The notes under the pieces: generated by a model
What the model saw: the letters and a program-made list of their open reading frames with translations, nothing else
Told to the model about the DNA's origin: nothing
The model's database searches: none
NCBI RefSeq assembly: GCF_014639275.1
Contig: NZ_BMFW01000011.1
Span: 55,078 to 119,077, forward strand
Reading direction: 5' to 3'
Length of the DNA: 64,000 nt
Source of the DNA: Arthrobacter liuii
Lineage (GTDB): Bacteria; Actinomycetota; Actinomycetes; Actinomycetales; Micrococcaceae
Program-made: the position numbers and the translations under genes
Shown: positions 36,727 to 45,293 of the stretch, piece after piece
Position numbering within the stretch: the first letter of the stretch is position 1
Layout: every line of letters starts with the position of its first letter

Positions 36727-38190
36727 TTGGAGCAGGCCAACGGCGACACCTTGGCGGCAGCACGCAAGGTGATCGCAGTGCACATCAACTACCCCAGCCG
36801 GGCCGCCCAGCGCGGCCGTACCCCGGCCCAGCCGTCCTACTTCCTCAAGCCTTCCAGCTCACTGACCCTGGGCGGAAGCCCCGTGGAGCGGCCCGCCGGC
36901 TGCGAACTGCTCGGCTTCGAGGGCGAGATTGCCCTAGTGATCGGCAAGGCCGCCCGCCGCGTTTCGATCGAGGACGCCTGGAGCCACGTCGCAGCCGTCA
37001 CCGCCAGCAACGATCTCGGCGTGTACGACCTCCGCTGGGCGGACAAGGGTTCCAACCTCCGGTCCAAGGGCGGCGACGGGTTCACCCCGGTGGGCCCGGC
37101 ACTTATCCCGGCAGACGCCGTCGACCCTTCCAAACTGCGCATCCGCACCTGGCACAACGGGGATCTGGTCCAGGACGACACCACCGAAGACCTGCTCTTC
37201 CCGTTCGCGCGGCTCGTCGCGGACCTCTCCCAGCTCCTCACGCTCGAGGAGGGCGACATCATCCTCACCGGCACCCCGGCCGGCGCCTCGGTTGCGAAGC
37301 CGGGCGACTTGCTGGAAGTGGAAGTGGAGACGGTGGACGGCGGCCTGTCCACCGGGCGGCTGGCCACCACAGTGGAGGAAGGCACGACGGCGTTCGCGGA
37401 CTTTGGCGCCCAGCCCAAGGTCGATGACCTGCAGCGGGAGGAAGCCTACGGTTCCCGTGAAGCAGCGGGCCTCGCCGCCGTCGAACCCGTCCTCACCCCG
37501 GAGCTGAAAGCCAAGTTGGAGTCGGTTGCCACCGCCACCCTGTCTTCGCAGCTGCGCAAGCGCGGCCTTAACAACGTCAGCATCGACGGGCTGCAGGCCA
37601 CCCGCCCGGACCGCCGCGTGGTTGGCCTGGCCCGCACCCTCCGCTACGTCCCCAACCGCGAGGACCTGTTCAAAACGCACGGCGGCGGCTTCAACGCCCA
37701 GAAGAAGGCCATCGACTCCGTCAACGAGGGCGAAATCCTGGTGATGGAAGCCCGCGGTGAAAAGGGAACCGGCACGGTGGGCGACATTTTGGCCCTGCGG
37801 GCGCAGGTCCGCGGCGCCGCGGCCATCATCACCGACGGCGGCGTCCGCGACTATTCGGCCGTGGCCGGCCTGGAGATGCCCACCTACTTCGCCAACCCGC
37901 ATCCCGCGGTACTGGGCCGCCGCCACATCCCGTGGGACACGGACATCACGATCGCGTGCGGCGGAGCCACCGTCCAGCCCGGCGACATCATCGTGGCCGA
38001 TTCCGACGGCATCCTGGTGATCCCGCCGGCCATCGCCGAGGAACTGGTGGCGGACTGCATCCAGCAGGAGAAGGAAGAGACCTTCATCTTCGAGATGGTC
38101 AAGCAGGGCAACAGCGTTGACGGCCTCTACCCCATGAACTCCGAATGGCAGGCACGGTACAAGGAATGGGCGGGCAAGACCAATGACTGA
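36727..38190 (+). CDS. FAH-domain / RraA-like fusion, HpaG-type enzyme
   Basis: Two-domain enzyme of 487 residues. The first half (about 20-235) is a fumarylacetoacetate-hydrolase-type domain with metal ligands in GFEGEIALVIGK and GGDGFTPVGP, as in HpaG, the 5-oxopent-3-ene-1,2,5-tricarboxylate decarboxylase/isomerase. The second half (about 255-480) is RraA-like, with the catalytic DGGVRD and PGDIIVADSDGILVIP of aldolase/oxaloacetate-decarboxylase members. The start is TTG after GAGGAG; upstream in-frame ATGs lie in the promoter. First gene of the hpa operon; its stop overlaps the GntR gene. What the RraA half does here is unknown. Confidence 0.85.
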   Translation: MEQANGDTLAAARKVIAVHINYPSRAAQRGRTPAQPSYFLKPSSSLTLGGSPVERPAGCELLGFEGEIALVIGKAARRVSIEDAWSHVAAVTASNDLGVYDLRWADKGSNLRSKGGDGFTPVGPALIPADAVDPSKLRIRTWHNGDLVQDDTTEDLLFPFARLVADLSQLLTLEEGDIILTGTPAGASVAKPGDLLEVEVETVDGGLSTGRLATTVEEGTTAFADFGAQPKVDDLQREEAYGSREAAGLAAVEPVLTPELKAKLESVATATLSSQLRKRGLNNVSIDGLQATRPDRRVVGLARTLRYVPNREDLFKTHGGGFNAQKKAIDSVNEGEILVMEARGEKGTGTVGDILALRAQVRGAAAIITDGGVRDYSAVAGLEMPTYFANPHPAVLGRRHIPWDTDITIACGGATVQPGDIIVADSDGILVIPPAIAEELVADCIQQEKEETFIFEMVKQGNSVDGLYPMNSEWQARYKEWAGKTND

Positions 38191-38842
38191 AGCCACCATG
38201 GTTGCAGGCAGCAAGTCGGAGCAGGCCTACCGAGCCGTCAAGGCCCGGATCGTCGAAGGCACCTACACCCCCGGCTACCGCCTGGTCCTGGGCTCCATCG
38301 CCAAGGACCTGGGGTTCAGCGTGGTCCCGGTCCGCGAAGCCATCCGCCGGCTCGAAGCCGAAGGCCTGGTGACGTTCGAACGCAACGTGGGCGCCACCGT
38401 CGCCGGCATCGACCCCACCGAGTACCTCTACACCATGCAGACCCTCAGCATCGTGGAGGGCGCCGCCACAGCCATGTCCGCCCCGCTGATCGATCCCGCG
38501 GCCGTGGCCCGCGCCCGCGCCGTGAACGAAGAGATGCGCGAATGCCTGGAGCACTTCGATCCGGTCCGCTTCACCCAGCTCAACCAGCACTTCCACAGCG
38601 TCCTGTTCGAGCACTGCCCCAACCCGCACATCCTGGACCTGGTGCACCGCGGCTGGAACCGGCTGGCAGCGCTGCGGTCCTCCACGTTCCGCTTCGTCCC
38701 GGGCCGCGCCCGCGGCTCGGTGGAGGAACACGAGAACCTGCTGAAGCTCATCGAAACCGGAGCCGACGCAGAGCAGATCGAAAAAGCCGCCCGGCTCCAC
38801 CGCACCGCGACGTTGGACGCCTACCTCGCCCAAACCAACTAG
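38183..38842 (+). CDS. GntR-family regulator of the hpa cluster
   Basis: FCD-type GntR protein of 219 residues. The HTH region contains GSIAKDLGFSVVPVREAIRRLEAEGL; the C-terminal ligand domain has LNQHFHSVLFEHCPNPHILDLV. It overlaps the upstream gene by 8 bp, so it is made from the operon it probably represses. A matching operator (ATCGTATACGAT) lies at the operon promoter. Confidence 0.87.
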   Translation: MTEATMVAGSKSEQAYRAVKARIVEGTYTPGYRLVLGSIAKDLGFSVVPVREAIRRLEAEGLVTFERNVGATVAGIDPTEYLYTMQTLSIVEGAATAMSAPLIDPAAVARARAVNEEMRECLEHFDPVRFTQLNQHFHSVLFEHCPNPHILDLVHRGWNRLAALRSSTFRFVPGRARGSVEEHENLLKLIETGADAEQIEKAARLHRTATLDAYLAQTN

Positions 38843-38889
38843 TACGCCAAGACCACTTGTACGGAAAGAACACAGTAAGGACTTCAACG

Positions 38890-40401
38890 ATGACGACCTC
38901 AGTAGAAACCGCCAAGCACTACGTCCCTGAGGACCTGCCTGCCCACATCCAGCACTACATCAACGGCCAGTTCGTTGACTCCGTGGGCGGCAAGACCTTC
39001 GACGTCCTGGACCCGGTCTCCAACCGGAACTACGCCACCGCCGCGGCCGGGCAGAAGGAAGACATCGACCTGGCTGTCGCCGCCGCCCGGGAAGCGTTCG
39101 TGAATGGCCCCTGGCCCAAGATGAAGCCCCGCGAGCGTGCCCGCGTGCTGAATAGAATCGCCGACGCCGTCGAAGCGCAGGAAGGCCGGCTGGCCGAACT
39201 CGAAACTTTCGATACCGGCCTGCCGATCACGCAGGCCAAGGGCCAGGCCCTGCGCGCCGCCGAGAATTTCCGCTTCTTCGCGGACCTGACCGTGGCCCAG
39301 TTCGACGACGCCATGAAGGTTCCCGGCTCGCAGATCAATTACGTGAACCGCAAGCCGATCGGCGTCGCCGGGCTGATCACGCCGTGGAACACCCCGTTCA
39401 TGCTGGAGTCCTGGAAGCTTGCCCCGGCGCTGGCCACCGGCAACACCATGGTCCTCAAGCCGGCCGAGTTCACCCCGCTTTCCGCGTCCCTGTGGGCCAC
39501 GATCTTCAAGGACGCCGGCCTGCCCGACGGCGTGTTCAACCTGGTCAACGGCCTGGGCGAGGAAGCCGGCGACGCCCTCGTCAAGCACCCGGATGTCCCG
39601 CTGATCTCCTTCACCGGCGAGACCACCACGGGCCAGACGATCTTCCGCAACGCCGCCGCCAACCTCAAGGGCCTGTCCATGGAACTCGGCGGCAAGTCCC
39701 CCTGCGTCGTCTTCGCCGACGCAGACCTGGATGCCGCCATTGATTCCGCCTTGTTCGGCGTCTTCTCCCTCAACGGCGAGCGCTGCACCGCCGGCTCCCG
39801 CATCCTGGTTGAGCGCGCCATCTACGACGAGTTCTGCGAGAAGTACGCCACCCGGGCCAACAACATCGTGGTGGGCGATCCCCACGACCCCAAGACCCAG
39901 GTAGGCGCCCTGGTCCACCCCGAGCACTACGAGAAGGTGGCCTCCTACGTGGAGATCGGCAAGTCCGAGGGCCGGCTCCTTGCCGGCGGCGGACGCCCCG
40001 ACCACCTGCCCGAAGGCAACTACATCGCACCCACGGTGTTTGCCGACGTCGCCCCTGACGCCCGGATCTTCCAGGAGGAGATCTTCGGACCCGTCGTGGC
40101 CATCACCCCCTTCGAGAACGACGACGAGGCCCTCGCCCTGGCGAACAACACCAAGTACGGCCTCGCCGCCTACATCTGGACCCAGAACCTCACCCGGGCC
40201 CACAACTTCTCGCAGAACGTCGAGGCCGGCATGGTGTGGCTGAACAGCCACAACGTCCGCGACCTGCGCACCCCTTTCGGCGGCGTCAAGGCCTCGGGCC
40301 TCGGCCATGAGGGCGGCTACCGCTCCATCGACTTCTACACCGACCAGCAGGCCGTGCACATCACGCTCGGCACGGTTCACACCCCCAAGTTCGGCGCCTA
40401 G
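38890..40401 (+). CDS. hpaE: 5-carboxymethyl-2-hydroxymuconate semialdehyde dehydrogenase
   Basis: NAD-dependent aldehyde dehydrogenase of 503 residues that oxidises the ring-cleavage semialdehyde made by HpaD. Catalytic residues are visible: Glu in SMELGGKSP and Cys in NGERCTAGSR; GLITPWNTPFM and EEIFGPVVAITPF are also typical. Identity as HpaE rather than another aldehyde dehydrogenase rests on sequence character plus its place directly before hpaD. A repeat-family palindrome follows its stop. Confidence 0.92.
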   Translation: MTTSVETAKHYVPEDLPAHIQHYINGQFVDSVGGKTFDVLDPVSNRNYATAAAGQKEDIDLAVAAAREAFVNGPWPKMKPRERARVLNRIADAVEAQEGRLAELETFDTGLPITQAKGQALRAAENFRFFADLTVAQFDDAMKVPGSQINYVNRKPIGVAGLITPWNTPFMLESWKLAPALATGNTMVLKPAEFTPLSASLWATIFKDAGLPDGVFNLVNGLGEEAGDALVKHPDVPLISFTGETTTGQTIFRNAAANLKGLSMELGGKSPCVVFADADLDAAIDSALFGVFSLNGERCTAGSRILVERAIYDEFCEKYATRANNIVVGDPHDPKTQVGALVHPEHYEKVASYVEIGKSEGRLLAGGGRPDHLPEGNYIAPTVFADVAPDARIFQEEIFGPVVAITPFENDDEALALANNTKYGLAAYIWTQNLTRAHNFSQNVEAGMVWLNSHNVRDLRTPFGGVKASGLGHEGGYRSIDFYTDQQAVHITLGTVHTPKFGA

Positions 40402-40411
40402 CCCTTCCCCG

Positions 40412-40477
40412 CCCAACTGGGTCGCAATTGTTGTCGTTATGAGCCCCCAAAACGACACCTACTGCTACCTAGTTGGG
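40412..40477. repeat. Palindromic repeat family 1 copy 2 (imperfect)
   Basis: About 66 bp with arms CCCAACT...GTCGTT and complement. The right arm matches copy 1 at 28 of 32 positions; the left arm has drifted (about 24 of 30 pairs still match). It begins 10 bp after the hpaE stop and ends 34 bp before hpaD, inside the operon. Confidence 0.85.
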
Positions 40478-40511
40478 TCCCATAAGACCCTTTCGAAGAA
40501 GAGAGACCATC

Positions 40512-41597
40512 ATGACCAACTTCGTCCCCACTCCCACCGTCCCGGCCCCGGACATCGTCCGCTGCGCCTACATGGAAATCGTGGTCACCGACCTCGCCAG
40601 GTCCCGCGAGTTCTACGTGGACGTCCTCGGCCTGCACGTCACCGAAGAAGATGAGAACAACATCTACCTGCGCTCCCTGGAGGAGTTCATCCACCACAAC
40701 CTGGTGCTGCGCAAGGGACCCATCGCCGCCGTCGCCGCGTTCGCCTACAGGGTGAAGTCCCCCGCCGAGGTGGACGCCGCCGAGGCCTACTACAAGGAAC
40801 TCGGCTGCCGGGTGGAGCGCCGCAAGGAAGGCTTCACCAAAGGCATCGGGGACTCCGTCCGCGTGGAGGACCCGCTGGGCTTCCCCTACGAGTTCTTCTA
40901 CGAGGTGGAGCACGTGGAGCGCCTCACCCAGCGCTACGACCTCTACTCCGCCGGAGAACTGGTCCGCCTGGACCACTTCAACCAGGTCACCCCGGACGTC
41001 CCCAAGGGCCGCAAGTACCTGGAGGACCTGGGCTTCCGCGTCTCCGAGGACATCAAGGATGCCGACGGCGTCACGTACGCCGCGTGGATGCACCGCAAGC
41101 AGACCGTCCACGACACGGCCCTGACAGGCGGCAACGGCCCGCGCATGCACCACGTCGCGTTCGCCACGCACGAGAAGCACAACATCATCCAGATCTGCGA
41201 CAAGATGGGCGCCCTGCGCATCAGCGACCGGATCGAACGCGGCCCCGGCCGGCACGGCGTGTCCAACGCGTTCTACCTCTACATCCTGGACCCGGACGGC
41301 CACCGCATCGAGATCTACACCCAGGACTACTACACCGGCGACCCTGACAACCCCACCATCACCTGGGACGTCCACGACAACCAGCGCCGCGACTGGTGGG
41401 GCAACCCCGTCGTGCCCTCCTGGTACACCGAGGCCTCCCTGGTCCTGGACCTGGACGGCAACCCGCAGCCGGTGATCGTCCGCGAGGAAAAGTCCGAAAT
41501 GGCCGTGACTGTCGGAGCGGACGGCTTCTCCTACACCCGCAAGGACGGGTCCCCGGAAGGCGACCGGACCGGGTTCAAGCTGGGAGCCCAGGTCTAG
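40512..41597 (+). CDS. hpaD: Homoprotocatechuate (3,4-dihydroxyphenylacetate) 2,3-dioxygenase
   Basis: Extradiol ring-cleaving dioxygenase of the vicinal-oxygen-chelate type; 361 residues. Metal ligands His155, His214 and Glu267, and the catalytic or second-sphere residues Asn157, His200, Arg243 and Tyr257, fall at exactly the numbers described for the Brevibacterium fuscum enzyme. The Mn(II)-using MndD of Arthrobacter globiformis is very similar, so the sequence alone does not say whether iron or manganese is bound. It opens the ring between C2 and C3 to the semialdehyde used by HpaE. Confidence 0.96.
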   Translation: MTNFVPTPTVPAPDIVRCAYMEIVVTDLARSREFYVDVLGLHVTEEDENNIYLRSLEEFIHHNLVLRKGPIAAVAAFAYRVKSPAEVDAAEAYYKELGCRVERRKEGFTKGIGDSVRVEDPLGFPYEFFYEVEHVERLTQRYDLYSAGELVRLDHFNQVTPDVPKGRKYLEDLGFRVSEDIKDADGVTYAAWMHRKQTVHDTALTGGNGPRMHHVAFATHEKHNIIQICDKMGALRISDRIERGPGRHGVSNAFYLYILDPDGHRIEIYTQDYYTGDPDNPTITWDVHDNQRRDWWGNPVVPSWYTEASLVLDLDGNPQPVIVREEKSEMAVTVGADGFSYTRKDGSPEGDRTGFKLGAQV

Positions 41598-41599
41598 CC

Positions 41600-42385
41600 A
41601 TGCTGGAGCCAAAGACGATCGAGGCCATCGCCGACGAGCTGGTGGAGGCCGGACGGACGCGCACCCCTGTCCCCCGCCTGACGGCCCGTTATCCGGAGAT
41701 GACGGTGGAGGACTCCTACGCCGTGCAGCAGCTCTGGCGGCGCCGGAACGAGGACGCCGGCCGGACCCTGGTGGGGCGCAAGATTGGCCTCACGTCCAAG
41801 GCCATGCAGGCTGCCACCGGCATCACCGAACCGGACTACGGCGCCATCTTCGACGACATGGTCCTGGACACGGGCTGCTCCGTGGAGTGGGACCGGTACA
41901 CGCATCCGCGGGTGGAGGTTGAGCTGGCGTTCGTGTTGAAGGACGGACTCAAGGGCCCCGGTGTGGCCATCTTCGACGTCCTGAAGGCCACAGACTACGT
42001 GGTACCGGCCCTGGAGATCCTGGATTCAAGGATCGAGATGGAGGGCCGGACCATCGTGGACACCATCTCGGACAACGCCGCCATGGGCGCCATGGTGATT
42101 GGCGGCAACCCGGTCAAGCCTGACGCCGTGGACCTGCGCTGGGTCTCCGCCATCCTCTACAAGAACCAGACCGTGGAGGAAACCGGAGTGGCCGCCGGCG
42201 TCCTGGACCACCCCGCCAACGGAGTCCACTGGCTGGCAAACAAGATCGCCGCCCACGGTGACGCGCTGAAGGCCGGGGACATCATCCTCGCCGGCTCCTT
42301 CACCCGTCCCATGTGGGTCTACAAGGGCGACACCGTCCACGCCGACTACGGCCCCCTGGGGAGTGTCACATGCCGCTTCGAATAA
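41600..42385 (+). CDS. hpaH: 2-oxo-hept-4-ene-1,7-dioate hydratase
   Basis: Hydratase of the FAH-like fold, 261 residues, acting late in the meta pathway to add water to the oxo-heptenedioate before aldol cleavage. Family motifs include [32 protein letters not shown] and [11 protein letters not shown]. It starts 2 bp after hpaD and its 3' end overlaps hpaI by 16 bp. Confidence 0.93.
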   Translation: MLEPKTIEAIADELVEAGRTRTPVPRLTARYPEMTVEDSYAVQQLWRRRNEDAGRTLVGRKIGLTSKAMQAATGITEPDYGAIFDDMVLDTGCSVEWDRYTHPRVEVELAFVLKDGLKGPGVAIFDVLKATDYVVPALEILDSRIEMEGRTIVDTISDNAAMGAMVIGGNPVKPDAVDLRWVSAILYKNQTVEETGVAAGVLDHPANGVHWLANKIAAHGDALKAGDIILAGSFTRPMWVYKGDTVHADYGPLGSVTCRFE

Positions 42386-43191
42386 CAGACACCTTCCGCG
42401 ACGCACTGGCCGCGGAAAAGAACCGCGGTGAGGCTGGCCGGCCGCTGGCCGGGATGTGGGTGTGCTCGGGCAGCCCGCTGGTCGCGGAACTCTGCGCCGG
42501 GGCCGGCCTGGACTGGATCCTGGTGGATGCCGAGCACAGCCCCAACGGCCTTGAGTCCATCCTCGCGCAGCTCCAGGCCATCCACGGCTACCCCGTGCAC
42601 ACCGTGGTCCGGCCGCCGGTGAACGACACGGTGGTGATCAAGCAGTACCTGGACCTCGGCGTGCAGAACCTGCTGATCCCCATGGTCAACTCGGTTGCCG
42701 AGGCGGAAGCTGCCGTGGCTGCCACCCGCTATCCGCCACAGGGCGTCCGCGGCGTGGGGTCTGCTTTGGCGAGGGCGGCCCGCTGGAACCGGGTCCCCGA
42801 CTACCTGGCCCGCGCCAACGACACCATCAGCGTCACCGTCCAGATCGAATCAACCGCCGCGGTGGAGGCCGTGGAAGACATCCTCAAGGTGGACGGTGTC
42901 GATGCCGTCTTCGTCGGGCCGTCGGACCTCGCCGCGTCCATGGGCCTGCTGGGACAGCAGGAACACCCCGAGGTGCGCGCCGCCGTCGAGCACTGCCTCG
43001 CAGCCGCCAGGGCGGCCGGCAAGCCCGCGGGCGTGAACGCCTTCAACCCCCACACCGCCCGGCACTACCTCGACCACGGGGCCGACTTCATCCTGGTGGG
43101 CGCCGACGTCGCCATCCTGGCCCGTGGTTCCGAAGCCCTCGCGGCGAAGTTCGTGAAGCCAACCGACGGCGACACCCGGCCCAGCTACTGA
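42370..43191 (+). CDS. hpaI: 4-hydroxy-2-oxoheptane-1,7-dioate aldolase
   Basis: Class II pyruvate aldolase of 273 residues that splits the last intermediate into pyruvate and succinic semialdehyde. The HpaI motifs LDWILVDAEHSPN, TVVRPPVND, VQIESTAAVEAVEDI and VFVGPSDLAASMG are present, including the metal-ligand Glu (QIES) and Asp (PSDL). Last gene of the operon; a hairpin follows. Confidence 0.95.
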   Translation: MPLRITDTFRDALAAEKNRGEAGRPLAGMWVCSGSPLVAELCAGAGLDWILVDAEHSPNGLESILAQLQAIHGYPVHTVVRPPVNDTVVIKQYLDLGVQNLLIPMVNSVAEAEAAVAATRYPPQGVRGVGSALARAARWNRVPDYLARANDTISVTVQIESTAAVEAVEDILKVDGVDAVFVGPSDLAASMGLLGQQEHPEVRAAVEHCLAAARAAGKPAGVNAFNPHTARHYLDHGADFILVGADVAILARGSEALAAKFVKPTDGDTRPSY

Positions 43192-43202
43192 CCGCCGTCG
43201 CC

Positions 43203-43232
43203 CCGGTCCTGGGGCTACTAACCCAGGGCCGG
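43203..43232. terminator. Hairpin between convergent genes
   Basis: 11-bp stem (CCGGTCCTGGG with CCCAGGGCCGG, one G-T pair) and an 8-nt loop. It follows hpaI and contains the stop codon of the convergent membrane-protein gene, so it probably ends both transcripts. Confidence 0.65.
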
Positions 43233-43604
43233 AGCGGTGGACGTCCGGCCGGCGAACTGCCGTCGGGCCCACCGGGCGAGCTTCTTGCCCTTGCCCTTCC
43301 ACCAGTTGTCCTCGTCCTTGTTGTAGTGGAAGCGGAAAATGATGGCCACCAGAACGAACATGCCCATCACCACGTCCACCCAGGACGACACCACCAGGGC
43401 GATAAAGACGGTCATCGCATTGGCCATGATCGACGGGATGGCCAGGGTCCGGAACACGGTGTTGGCCACGTAGCGCCGTTGCGACCTCGGGACGGACAAC
43501 TCCCGGACCATGTCGAAGCAGACACAGACCACCACAATGGTCTGGCCGAGGGCCAACAAAATCTGGCCCGGCATTGAGCTGCTGAAGGCAGCCACTGATT
43601 CCAT
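43218..43604 (-). CDS. Small membrane protein of unknown function
   Basis: Protein of 128 residues when started at the ATG at 43604. Two or three hydrophobic segments are visible (ILLALGQTIVVVCVCF; FIALVVSSWVDVVMGMFVLV), followed by a basic, tryptophan-containing tail (DEDNWWKGKGKKLARWARR) that is probably cytoplasmic. I do not recognise the family. The frame is open to 43718. Confidence 0.6.
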   Translation of the reverse strand: MESVAAFSSSMPGQILLALGQTIVVVCVCFDMVRELSVPRSQRRYVANTVFRTLAIPSIMANAMTVFIALVVSSWVDVVMGMFVLVAIIFRFHYNKDEDNWWKGKGKKLARWARRQFAGRTSTAPALG

Positions 43605-43785
43605 TCCCGGGCTCACGGCCGGGCCTTGCTGTTGAGACTTTTGCTGAGAACACCAAACACGGAAAACCCCCAGAACTTGTGGATCCGCCGCCGCTGATCC
43701 GGCGATGGTTCCATTCAAGGTTCAGGGGGCCGTTGGGTCACGAGTAGTGGGTACTCTAATTTGGCGGACCGGTGGAAAAGAGTAC

Positions 43786-44211
43786 CTATTTCCCGATCGC
43801 CCGCGGCCGCCACAGCACCATGGCCTGCGACCGGGGCCTGGGCCGCTGACCGCGGGCCAGGCTCACCACGTCGCCCGCTGCGCCGGCGGCGAAGATGCGG
43901 GAGTCAACGGCACGCGGCCGCCGCCCCAGTTCCTCGGTGAGTTCGGAGATCCTGCTTTGGAGGGCGGCCACCTGGTTTTCGAGTTCCAGGATGCGCTTGA
44001 TCCCCTCCAGCGACACGCCTTCCTGTGAAAGGCGCTGCACCTCACGCAGCATGTTCACGTCACGCTGCGAGTAGCGCCGGGACTTCCCGGGGGCCCGGCT
44101 GGGCTTGACGATGCCGAGCCTGTCGTACTGCCGCAGGGTCTGCGGGTGCATATCCGCCAGCTCCGCCGCCACGGAAATCACGAAGATCGGCTGGTCAGCA
44201 CTGATGTCCAC
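43786..44211 (-). CDS. hspR: Heat-shock repressor HspR
   Basis: MerR-family repressor of 141 residues. The HTH contains SVAAELADMHPQTLRQYDRLGIVKP and a second segment GKSRRYSQRDVNMLREVQRL, as in Streptomyces and mycobacterial HspR. It binds HAIR inverted repeats and, with DnaK as co-repressor, shuts off the dnaK operon. Two HAIR sites lie upstream of dnaK. It is the last gene of the operon, 15 bp after dnaJ. Confidence 0.93.
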   Translation of the reverse strand: MDISADQPIFVISVAAELADMHPQTLRQYDRLGIVKPSRAPGKSRRYSQRDVNMLREVQRLSQEGVSLEGIKRILELENQVAALQSRISELTEELGRRPRAVDSRIFAAGAAGDVVSLARGQRPRPRSQAMVLWRPRAIGK

Positions 44212-44226
44212 GGCTCACCTCCGCTC

Positions 44227-45198
44227 CTAGAGCCGGGCCTTGGCTGCCAGGCCCTCGCGGACGTCCGCCGACGACGTGGCCTCGGCGAACGCCTTGACCG
44301 CAGCTTCGGCGTCCTTGTTGAGATTTTTGGGAACCGCGACGTCGATGGTCACCAGCAGGTCTCCGGTCACCTTGGACGTTTTCACGCCTTTGCCCTTGAC
44401 CCGCAGGGTACGGCCCGACGGCGTGCCCGCCGGAACACGGACCTTCACCTTGTCGCCGTCGATGGTGGGAACTTCGATGTCCGCTCCCAAAGCAGCCTCC
44501 GGGAAGGTGACGGGGACGTGCATGCGGAGGTTGTCGCCGTCGCGCGTGTAGAACGCGTGGGGCTGGACGGCTACGGATACCACCAGGTCGCCGTTGCCGG
44601 CTGCACCAGGCTGGCCTTTGCCGCGCACCCTGACCTTCTGGCCGTCCTTGATGCCTGCCGGAACCCGGACATCGATCACCTCGCCGCTGGGCTCGCGCAG
44701 ACCAATAGTGGTGCCACGGATGGAACCGGCGAAGGAAATACTGGTGGAAGCGGTACGGTCGGCGCCCTTCTGCGGGGTGCGCTGGTACCCGGGCGCGCCA
44801 CCGAAGCCGCCAAAAAGATCTGCGAACTCGGGCGGGATACCGCCTGCGGACGGGTTGAACCCGCCGGAGTGGCGCCCGGTATTGCCGGTGAACAGGCCGC
44901 CGAACATGTCCTCGAACCCGCCGTTGGGGGCACCGGCGCCGCCGGGGGCAAAGCGGGCCCCGCTGCCCATGGCCCGGATGGCGTCATACTGCTGGCGCTC
45001 ATCGGTATCCGAGAGCACCGAATAAGCCTCTGAGATGTCCTTGAACTTCTTCTCGGAAGCAGCGTTCCCCGCGTTGGTGTCAGGGTGGTGCTGCCGCGCA
45101 AGCTTCCGATAGGCCTTCTTGATATCGGCGTCGGAAGCGTCCTTGGCAACACCTAGGATCTTGTAAAAGTCCTTGTCCACCCAATCCTGGCTAGCCAA
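44227..45198 (-). CDS. dnaJ: DnaJ-type co-chaperone lacking the zinc finger
   Basis: Hsp40 of 323 residues that hands substrates to DnaK and stimulates its ATPase. The J domain has YRKLARQHHPDTN (HPD motif). A Gly/Phe-rich linker follows (about 75-140), then the C-terminal peptide-binding domains, with no CxxCxGxG zinc repeats, so it is CbpA-like. Such a DnaJ next to HspR is the usual actinobacterial arrangement. Confidence 0.94.
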   Translation of the reverse strand: MASQDWVDKDFYKILGVAKDASDADIKKAYRKLARQHHPDTNAGNAASEKKFKDISEAYSVLSDTDERQQYDAIRAMGSGARFAPGGAGAPNGGFEDMFGGLFTGNTGRHSGGFNPSAGGIPPEFADLFGGFGGAPGYQRTPQKGADRTASTSISFAGSIRGTTIGLREPSGEVIDVRVPAGIKDGQKVRVRGKGQPGAAGNGDLVVSVAVQPHAFYTRDGDNLRMHVPVTFPEAALGADIEVPTIDGDKVKVRVPAGTPSGRTLRVKGKGVKTSKVTGDLLVTIDVAVPKNLNKDAEAAVKAFAEATSSADVREGLAAKARL

Positions 45199-45224
45199 TG
45201 GCGTTTCCTTTCAAGAATCTGTGC

Positions 45225-45281
45225 CGAGATGACAGTTCGCGCCAATGTTCTGTCGAATCACTGCCGCGAACTGTCATCTCG
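45225..45281. repeat. Palindromic repeat family 2 between grpE and dnaJ
   Basis: 17-bp perfect arms (CGAGATGACAGTTCGCG at 45225-45241, complement at 45265-45281) with a 23-nt loop. It starts 26 bp upstream of dnaJ. It differs in sequence from the 66-bp family and from HAIR. Its symmetry and place inside an operon suggest a REP-like element or an RNA processing hairpin. Confidence 0.8.
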
Positions 45282-45293
45282 ATGAAGGTAATG

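Noticed and set aside
38899..40458. 519-codon open frame antisense to hpaE
   Set aside because: hpaE has both catalytic residues; the antisense frame is Gly/Val-rich without motifs.
42370..43191. hpaF-like isomerase hidden in the cluster
   Set aside because: All frames between 34574 and 43191 are accounted for; no small MIF/CHMI-like frame starting with Pro after Met was seen.
45225..45281. Third HAIR site or terminator ending the dnaK-grpE transcript
   Set aside because: No TTGAG/CTCAA half-sites, and no T-run; the downstream genes belong to the same operon in related organisms.
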